From contig NZ_KB900618.1 of NCBI RefSeq assembly GCF_000379025.1, forward strand, positions 300,640 through 364,639: DNA of 64,000 bases. The letters run 5' to 3'. Within the stretch, counting starts at the first letter, position 1; each line of letters opens with the position of its first letter. Positions 58,351 through 64,000 of this stretch are shown here, piece after piece. Under the pieces are notes generated by a model that was given only the letters and a program-made list of their open reading frames with translations, made no database searches and was not told the DNA's origin. This DNA comes from Orenia marismortui DSM 5156. GTDB taxonomy: Bacteria > Bacillota > Halanaerobiia > Halobacteroidales > Halobacteroidaceae. Position numbers and translations under genes: made by a program.

Positions 58351-59202
58351 ATGACTCAAAAAATAGCATTATTAACTGATAGCACATCTGATATTCCTAC
58401 AGAACTATTAAAAGAAAAAAACATCCACAGTCTTCCCCTCAAAATAATTTATAGTGACAAACAATATAATGATAGAATAGATATTCAACCTGAGGAAGTC
58501 TATAAGAAATTCGATGAAGAAATACCTACTACCTCAATGCCAACTCCTCACGATACAAAAGAAAAGCTCCTAGAACTAAAAGCTCAGGGTTTTACACATG
58601 TAATTGCTATTCATATCTCTAGTGGTTTAAGTGGAACTTATAACATGGTAAATATGATAAGCAAACAGATTGATGATATTACTGTCGAAGTAATAGATTC
58701 TAAAGCATTATCTATGGGATTGGGTAGATTAGTACTATATGCTGCAGAATTGATTGAACAAGGATTAAATTTTAAAAATATAATCTCTCAAGTAAAGGAT
58801 AAGATGGAAAATGTAGATGTCTTCTTTGTAGTTAAAAGCTTAAAATATTTAATTGAAGGAGGAAGAATTGGTAAGGTATCAGGAACTATTGGAGAGTTTC
58901 TAAACATCAAACCAATTATCTCTATAGACAAAGAAGGAGAATACTATAACTTTAAAAAGACTCGTGGTCGTAAAAGATCTATTAATACATTATATAAATT
59001 AATTAAAGAAAAAGTTAAAGAAGGAATAAGTACTGTTGATGTAGTACATGGAGCAGCTTATGAAGAAGCAAAAGAACTACTTGATAAAGTAAAGAATTTA
59101 GACAATGTTAAAGATAGTTTCTTTGGACAGATTGGACCTTCTATGGTAGTTCATACAGGTCCAGGATTAATCGGAGTAGTAATCAACAGAATAAATGAAT
59201 AA
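58351..59202 (+). CDS. DegV family fatty-acid-binding protein
   Basis: 283 aa. N-terminal IALLTDSTSDIPTELL, TSMPTPHD, HISSGLSGTYN and VVKSLKYLIEGGRIGKVSG are the DegV signatures. The fold holds one fatty acid between two domains; members such as FakB deliver fatty acids to the kinase FakA for phospholipid synthesis. No fakA gene is nearby. AAGAAGG precedes the ATG at a somewhat long spacing. Confidence 0.9.
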   Translation: MTQKIALLTDSTSDIPTELLKEKNIHSLPLKIIYSDKQYNDRIDIQPEEVYKKFDEEIPTTSMPTPHDTKEKLLELKAQGFTHVIAIHISSGLSGTYNMVNMISKQIDDITVEVIDSKALSMGLGRLVLYAAELIEQGLNFKNIISQVKDKMENVDVFFVVKSLKYLIEGGRIGKVSGTIGEFLNIKPIISIDKEGEYYNFKKTRGRKRSINTLYKLIKEKVKEGISTVDVVHGAAYEEAKELLDKVKNLDNVKDSFFGQIGPSMVVHTGPGLIGVVINRINE

Positions 59203-59232
59203 AAAAGTTGGGGGATTCCCCAACCTTTTTTA
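59201..59232. terminator. bidirectional terminator
   Basis: AAAAGTTGGGG and CCCCAACCTTTT around GATT-like centre, starting at the degV stop and ending over the stop of the leftward aminotransferase. Confidence 0.8.
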
Positions 59233-60393
59233 TAATTTATTTACAAATCTCTCTATTCTAGTTAACGCTTCATAGATATTATCTAATGAAGAGGCATAAG
59301 AACAACGAATAAATCCTTCTCCACTGATTCCAAAAACATTCCCTGGGATTACTACAACCCCTTCTTCTTTTAACAACCTTTCTGCAAATTCTTCTGAACT
59401 TAAGCCAGTACTTTTAATCGATGGAAAGACATAAAAAGATCCTTTAGGCTTAAAACATTTTAAACCTAAATCATTAAACCCTTTAACAATCACCCTTCTT
59501 CTCTGGTTATATGACTTAACCATCTTCTCTACTTCAACTTCACCATTGCGTAAAGCTTCTAAGGCAGCCTTTTGACTTACAATTGGAGCACATAACATTG
59601 AATATTGATGAATCTTCATCATTGCTTTAATTACAGGTTCTGGAGCTGCTGCATAGCCAACTCTCCAACCAGTCATCGCATAGGCTTTAGAAAATCCATT
59701 AAATACAATCGTTCTCTCTTTCATTCCAGGCAAAGTGGCAAAACTAGTATGTTCTCCTTCATAAGTTAATCTGCTATAAATCTCATCTGACAATACAATT
59801 AGATCATTTTTCTTTACAACTTCAGCAATCTCTAATAAATCATCTTTATCCATAGTAGCACCAGTTGGATTATTTGGATAACATAAGACTAAAACCTTAG
59901 TCTTAGCAGTAATTGCCTTTTTCACATCTTCTGCTCTTAACTTAAAGTTATCTTCTTCTTTGGTAGGTATTCTAACCACCTTACCTCCTGCTAAAAGAGT
60001 AGATGGTTCATATGAAACATAGGAAGGTTCAGGTAATAACACCTCTTCACCATCCTTCAATAAAGTCCGCAAAGCTAAATCTAAGGCTTCACTAACACCA
60101 ACAGTTACTAAAATCTCATTATCTGGATTATAATTCAAATGATAATCTTTACTTAATAAGTTAGCTATCTCCCTTCTAAGCTGTAGCAAACCATAATTGG
60201 AAGTATACATAGTATCTCCCTGCTCTAATGAATAAAAAGCAGCTTCTCTAATATGCCATGGTGTAACAAAATCGGGTTCCCCTACCCCTAAAGAGATCAC
60301 ATCCTCTACACCTGATGCTAAATCGAAGAACTTTCTAATCCCTGAAGGCGGAATTGATTTTACTTTTGGTGATATTATCTCAGACCAATTCAT
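59230..60393 (-). CDS. class I/II PLP-dependent aminotransferase
   Basis: 387 aa. VISLGVGEPDFVTPWHI near the N terminus, YPNNPTGATMD with Asn for PLP, LSDEIYSRLTYEG, the PLP-lysine in GFSKAYAMTGWRVGYAA and RCSYASSLDNIYEAL. A fold-type I AspC/AraT-like enzyme. The substrate amino acid is not clear (alanine, aspartate or aromatic). It overlaps the upstream Lrp regulator gene by 4 nt (ATGA), so translation is coupled and control by that regulator or by amino acid supply is likely. Confidence 0.9.
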   Translation of the reverse strand: MNWSEIISPKVKSIPPSGIRKFFDLASGVEDVISLGVGEPDFVTPWHIREAAFYSLEQGDTMYTSNYGLLQLRREIANLLSKDYHLNYNPDNEILVTVGVSEALDLALRTLLKDGEEVLLPEPSYVSYEPSTLLAGGKVVRIPTKEEDNFKLRAEDVKKAITAKTKVLVLCYPNNPTGATMDKDDLLEIAEVVKKNDLIVLSDEIYSRLTYEGEHTSFATLPGMKERTIVFNGFSKAYAMTGWRVGYAAAPEPVIKAMMKIHQYSMLCAPIVSQKAALEALRNGEVEVEKMVKSYNQRRRVIVKGFNDLGLKCFKPKGSFYVFPSIKSTGLSSEEFAERLLKEEGVVVIPGNVFGISGEGFIRCSYASSLDNIYEALTRIERFVNKL

Positions 60394-60875
60394 GGTGATA
60401 CCACTAACCTTTCTGATGCTTTACTCCCCTCTTTAAAGATTACCCCATCCTTCTTATAAGTCTTTAACATAAAATGAGTACCAGTACTCTGTACATGGTC
60501 AATAGTTGCTAATTTTTCAGCTACAAATAAAGCCACTTCTTTCATTGTTCTACCTTCAACTTTAACAGATAAATCATAACCACCTGACATTAAATAAACT
60601 GAACTTACTTCAGGAAATTTATAGATTCTTTTAGCTACTGAATCAAAGCCAAAATCCCTTTCTGGTGTAACTTTAACATCTATTAAGGCAGATACAAGCT
60701 CTTTATCTGTCTTATCCCAATCAATTAGAGTAGAGTACTTAACAATAATATTCTCTTTTTCTAATTGAACAATTTCCTTTTTTAACTCATTAACATCCAT
60801 ATCAAGCATAGTAGCCATCTTTTCTGGAGCTAGCTTACTATTAGATTGTAATAACTCTAAAATATCTTCTCTCAT
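60390..60875 (-). CDS. Lrp/AsnC family transcriptional regulator
   Basis: 161 aa. An N-terminal winged HTH (ILELLQSNSKLAPEKMATML) and a C-terminal RAM/ACT-like domain (ALIDVKVTPERDFGFDSVAKRI, then VSSVYLMSGGYDLSVKVEG). It binds an amino acid and probably controls itself and the aminotransferase in the same operon. AGAAGGAGATG precedes the ATG. The HTH is less canonical than Lrp, but the RAM domain is clear. Confidence 0.88.
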   Translation of the reverse strand: MREDILELLQSNSKLAPEKMATMLDMDVNELKKEIVQLEKENIIVKYSTLIDWDKTDKELVSALIDVKVTPERDFGFDSVAKRIYKFPEVSSVYLMSGGYDLSVKVEGRTMKEVALFVAEKLATIDHVQSTGTHFMLKTYKKDGVIFKEGSKASERLVVSP

Positions 60876-61411
60876 TTTAACATCTCCTTCTCTACTACTT
60901 CTTCTTTATTAAATATACTCATCTAAAGAATATCTAAAACTATCTTAATTCATAACTTTTATTTAATAAAATTTATTGTTAATAATTCATTATATTTGAT
61001 TAATCTCCTCTTTTATAGCTAAAAATTACGTAACTATCTTCTATTCTAGCATAGAATAACAAGCCTAATCTACAATCATAATTTATAGTTCCTTATTGAT
61101 TACTTATTAATTTCAACTTATTAGTGAATTATTATAATCTACCTTAGATCTAAACTCTTATGAAATATATTGGATCAAGCAAAAAATATCATTAGCATTA
61201 GTTTAGCATAAATTGATACTAAATACAATATGACTATTGGACTAAATTCTTATTTTATCTTAACAATAAAATTATAATTTCTCAACTAATAATATCTTCT
61301 TCTACTAAAATATTTATTAATTAAAACAGGAAATTAGAAAATAAAAATGAAATGATATTATAAATAGAATATTATTTTTTAGACACTTATTATTTTTTAG
61401 GAGGAGAGATT
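60876..61411. other. divergent intergenic region, no gene seen
   Basis: About 535 AT-rich bases between the Lrp operon and the SH3/FxLYD gene. Both promoters must lie here, but no consensus pair was found. Confidence 0.4.
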
Positions 61412-62005
61412 ATGAGAAAAAAATATCTGATTTATTTATTTTTATGTTTGTTAGTAGCTAGTGTTACTGCCTTTGCTCAAAGTTTCTTAGTCATCAAATT
61501 TGATAAAACTAAACTTATGACTAAACCCCAAGGGCAAACTATAACAGAATTAGCTAAAGGAACTAAAGTTAAAATACTAGAATCTAAGGGGAATTGGAGT
61601 AAAATACAGCTAGAAGGATGGGTCTTAAAGGATTCAATTACAGATAATAGACCTCCAAAAAAAGAAAATTTAGTTAAAGAAAAGAATAAGAATAAAGCAA
61701 ATAAAGATAGTAAAAATAAGAAGAAAGATACTAAAGTAACTAATAGTAGCTTTATCTATGGAAATGTTACACTAACTAGATCTTTTGGCTATACTAGAGT
61801 TAAGGGAAAAATAACTAATTACTCTGGTAAATATTTAGACCACGCTAAATTTAAAATAACCTTATATGATTCTAATAATAATCTAATTGGAACTGGATAT
61901 ACTACAATGAAAGAACTAAAACCTAATAAAACATATTCTTTTGCTACTTCTATTAGTTGTAATCCAGTTGAAGTTGAAAATTATAATATAGAGTTTCAAG
62001 AATAA
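61412..62005 (+). CDS. secreted SH3b and FxLYD domain protein
   Basis: 197 aa. Signal peptide (MRKKYLIYLFLCLLVASVTA then FAQ), an SH3b-like domain (LMTKPQGQTITELAKGTKVK, ending WVLKDSI), a lysine-rich linker and a C-terminal FxLYD-like beta domain (VKGKITNYSGKYLDHAKFKI, then TLYDSNNNLIGTG). SH3b domains bind peptidoglycan; FxLYD is common in secreted Firmicutes proteins of unknown role. GGAGGAGAG precedes the ATG. Envelope-associated. Confidence 0.85.
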   Translation: MRKKYLIYLFLCLLVASVTAFAQSFLVIKFDKTKLMTKPQGQTITELAKGTKVKILESKGNWSKIQLEGWVLKDSITDNRPPKKENLVKEKNKNKANKDSKNKKKDTKVTNSSFIYGNVTLTRSFGYTRVKGKITNYSGKYLDHAKFKITLYDSNNNLIGTGYTTMKELKPNKTYSFATSISCNPVEVENYNIEFQE

Positions 62006-62025
62006 AAATATAGCCCTTTAATACT

Positions 62026-62058
62026 AAAAAGATGTGTAGTTTTTTCTACACATCTTTT
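62026..62058. terminator. bidirectional terminator
   Basis: AAAAGATGTGTAG-TTTTTT-CTACACATCTTTT between the converging SH3/FxLYD and Bax-like genes. Confidence 0.85.
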
Positions 62059-62065
62059 CTTTTTT

Positions 62066-62998
62066 CTATTTGATTTTTAATAATTTATCTATTTTCTTTA
62101 AATTATTATATTCAATAATATCCTTAACCTGTTCAACATAATCCTCTCTACGCTCAGAATAATTAATCAATCCTGCTGCTAACTTTAGGCTATCTAAATT
62201 CTGATTATTATTTCTTAAAGTAGATCTAATATCCCATAGTTTCTCATAAGCATAATGACTATTTAAATTATTTAGATAGCTAGCAATCGCTTCTTCAATA
62301 GTATCAAATTTTCTAATCTTATAAGTAGCATTTGCCGGTCTTGCTTTAGGAACTACTCCCGCAACATTTTCACTAAAAGTCCACTCACCAAAAATATTAT
62401 TGGCCACCTTTGTAAAACGAGATGTTCCCCAGCCAGATTCACAAGCTGCTTGTGATAACACGAGGGATAAAGGAATAATATCTACTTTATAAAGCAATTC
62501 ATCTAATTCATCTTTCACCGAATTGGCCTCTACATTATACTTATCAATCATCAGATTTAGCCATTGATTATCTTCTTTTTGCAATTTGCGATCAATATTA
62601 TACTGTTTGACCAAAGAATTCAATTTAGCTCTATCCTTTAATATCTCTTGATTAGCATGATATGCTCCAATTAACATAATACTTAAAAATAACTCTTTTC
62701 GCTTTTTAGCATCTCTAATCTGATTAATATCTTCAGGAAACTTTTTTACTGCTATCTGTGGAACATCGATAATATCTTTATTTAAATCATAATCATATTC
62801 TAAAAATATCTTCTCCCAGTCCTTATAGCTTTTATAAGATATACTCTTAAATTCATTATTGCTACCACTAGCAGAAATACTTCCTTCTGTAAAATTATTT
62901 TCACTTTGATGCTCTCTAATAATATAAACTTCTAAACCAACAAGAGTAAGCAATATAAATAATATAAGTATTTTAAAAAACTTTCTTTTATTTATCAT
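62066..62998 (-). CDS. Bax-like glucosaminidase (peptidoglycan hydrolase)
   Basis: 310 aa. A single N-terminal anchor (FFKILILFILLTLVGLEVYI) precedes a helical region and a glucosaminidase domain: PLSLVLSQAACESGWGTSRF with catalytic Glu near residue 186, NNIFGEWTF and SYLNNLNSHYAYEKLWDIR. This is the FlgJ/Bax branch of the lysozyme fold (GH73-like). It cleaves peptidoglycan glycan strands at the outer face of the cytoplasmic membrane. GGAGTAGAT precedes the ATG. Confidence 0.88.
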   Translation of the reverse strand: MINKRKFFKILILFILLTLVGLEVYIIREHQSENNFTEGSISASGSNNEFKSISYKSYKDWEKIFLEYDYDLNKDIIDVPQIAVKKFPEDINQIRDAKKRKELFLSIMLIGAYHANQEILKDRAKLNSLVKQYNIDRKLQKEDNQWLNLMIDKYNVEANSVKDELDELLYKVDIIPLSLVLSQAACESGWGTSRFTKVANNIFGEWTFSENVAGVVPKARPANATYKIRKFDTIEEAIASYLNNLNSHYAYEKLWDIRSTLRNNNQNLDSLKLAAGLINYSERREDYVEQVKDIIEYNNLKKIDKLLKIK

Positions 62999-63113
62999 AC
63001 TTTATCTACTCCTTGCTTTAAATAATCTAGAATAATTACTCAACTACTTATTAGTAACTATTCTAAATTAATTATACCATAGCCATCAAGCATTTTAAAC
63101 TTATTATCTAGCT

Positions 63114-64000
63114 AGGATAGTGTCAAGTTTCTGTAGGTAAAAGTTTAAAACTCCTCTTTTGATAATTAAAGCAATGACTTTACTGCTTTAAACAGTCTAG
63201 TTCTTACTCCTTTATTTATACTTGGGATATTATTGCTTGGTTCAGCAAATTTCTTTTTCAAATTATTTTTCACTACTTTTGATTCTATTTCCACTATTTT
63301 TTCTTCTTTTTGCTCTTTTCTTGCTTTCTCTAGAATAATTTCTTTTAATTCGTATTCTGTTCCTCCATTAAATTTAAAAGACCTTAATCTTGCCATCTGA
63401 TCTACTCCTACTTCAGACCAACCCATTGGTCTTGAACTTAATCTATCTGATAATATATGACTAACATGACCTTCAGCACTACAACCAATAGCATTTTCAT
63501 CTTTATAATAGTTTACTATTCCAGCCCAGTTATTATAAATATAGCTTCTACTTTGTCTTATCGCTTTCTTCTTAGATTCCTTTTCAGCTTGAGATATCAA
63601 TTCACTAAATATCTCTTTTATCTGTACTTTATCTAAATTATTTATTCCTTGCCAAAGATCAAATCTAAGCTTTTGGGCATGTCCTGTAGCCTTTAAAACA
63701 TACTTATTTAAATGATATCTATCTAGTATCTGCTTACTTTTAGGCAACCACTTTAAACCCTCTTTAATCCAAAGTGCCCCATCTCCTGCAATATAAATCT
63801 GCTTTATGCTATCAAAGTCGTAATTATCCTCTATATAGTCCATAATTTCTAGCCACAAGTCTTCCGACTTGTTATACATACCTGAAAAGGAATAACTGTT
63901 CTTTAACTTATTTCTACCATTTTCTTTAATAATTCCTTCATGAACATAAACTAATCTTGGTACAGCATTCTTCCCGTTTTGCAAAGAAACATGGTCTTCA
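63114..64000 (-). mobile_element. ISLre2-family element, partial (right edge of window)
   Basis: The transposase gene and its 3' flank; the other end is outside. The terminal region near 63114-63145 (GATAGTGTCAAGTTTCTG) resembles the TGTCAA ends of ISLre2-type elements. Confidence 0.6.
63166..64000 (-). CDS. ISLre2-family transposase (UPF0236), 5' end outside window
   Basis: The frame stays open to the right edge, reading EDHVSLQNGKN at its start here, the EADEDH-type acidic catalytic motif of ISLre2 transposases. Further features: IAGDGALWIKEGLKWLPKSK, ILDRYHLNKY, GCSAEGHVSHILSDRLSSRP (metal or catalytic region) and the C-terminal GWSEVGVDQMARLRSF. At least 278 codons are present. A TTG inside (63984) is not the true start. 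Apparently intact as far as visible. Confidence 0.88.
   Translation of the reverse strand, partial: EDHVSLQNGKNAVPRLVYVHEGIIKENGRNKLKNSYSFSGMYNKSEDLWLEIMDYIEDNYDFDSIKQIYIAGDGALWIKEGLKWLPKSKQILDRYHLNKYVLKATGHAQKLRFDLWQGINNLDKVQIKEIFSELISQAEKESKKKAIRQSRSYIYNNWAGIVNYYKDENAIGCSAEGHVSHILSDRLSSRPMGWSEVGVDQMARLRSFKFNGGTEYELKEIILEKARKEQKEEKIVEIESKVVKNNLKKKFAEPSNNIPSINKGVRTRLFKAVKSLL

Noticed and set aside
1-64000. tRNA, rRNA or CRISPR loci
   Set aside because: No GC-rich cloverleaf with a GGTTCRA arm, no rRNA-like stretch and no regularly spaced identical repeats were noticed on either strand.

Overview
The window is a low-GC (AT-rich), gene-dense stretch of bacterial chromosome. It combines Firmicutes-type features (strong GGAGG ribosome sites, TTGACA/TATAAT promoters with 17-bp spacers, intrinsic terminators, riboswitches, spore-formation genes such as cwlD and YIEGIA) with genes for an outer membrane (a signal-peptide beta-barrel ending in an aromatic residue, a LolA-like protein, an RND exporter). 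That mix fits a diderm, spore-forming Firmicute of the Halanaerobiales (Orenia/Halobacteroides-like). The taxonomic call is inference.

Layout. 0-15 kb: a CoA-disulfide-reductase-type flavoprotein (cut by the left edge), a DUF4912 protein, a Gfo/Idh oxidoreductase, a GGDEF cyclase, a cytoplasmic GH13 enzyme, mntP, a Dabb protein, a carbohydrate-module/tyrosine-phosphatase fusion, cwlD, an M29 aminopeptidase, a PAS histidine kinase and a stand-alone CBM25. 15-23 kb: xpt-pbuX behind a tandem guanine + PRPP riboswitch, then a sulfonate/nitrate-type ABC transporter and cysteine synthase. 23-26 kb: LysM protein, a 26-aa peptide, an M14 lipoprotein, a ParB-like protein. 26-47 kb: metal and envelope region with copA (carrying a C-terminal CopZ), a LolA-like/porin/DUF2892/RND operon behind a Fur-box promoter, an IS30 element, SHOCT and Spy-like proteins, a methyltransferase plus DUF318-type permease, a Cys-rich copper protein, the YIEGIA pair, a saccharopine-dehydrogenase-like protein and a CadA/ZntA-type ATPase behind two ArsR-type operators. 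47-64 kb: second IS30, glgC, deoD, peroxiredoxin, a propeller lipoprotein, malQ, galT, DegV, an Lrp regulator with an aminotransferase, an SH3/FxLYD protein, a Bax-like glucosaminidase and the end of an ISLre2 element.

How the genes work together. Alpha-glucan metabolism is spread through the window (GH13, glgC, malQ, galT, CBM25, DUF4912 and the CBM-phosphatase). Metal handling is concentrated between 26 and 47 kb (copper and zinc/cadmium ATPases, copper-binding proteins, Met/His-rich Spy protein, permease), with CsoR-, ArsR- and Fur-type sites visible. Purine salvage (xpt-pbuX, deoD) is regulated in part by RNA.

Most notable: the tandem guanine/PRPP riboswitch with about 119 nt inserted in one PRPP-aptamer arm; the laforin-like CBM-phosphatase with no usual start codon; several genes whose strong ribosome site points at AUA, AUU, AUC or CUG; two promoters sharing 11-bp-phased operator repeats; and families of mosaic intergenic repeats. 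No tRNA, rRNA or CRISPR array was seen.
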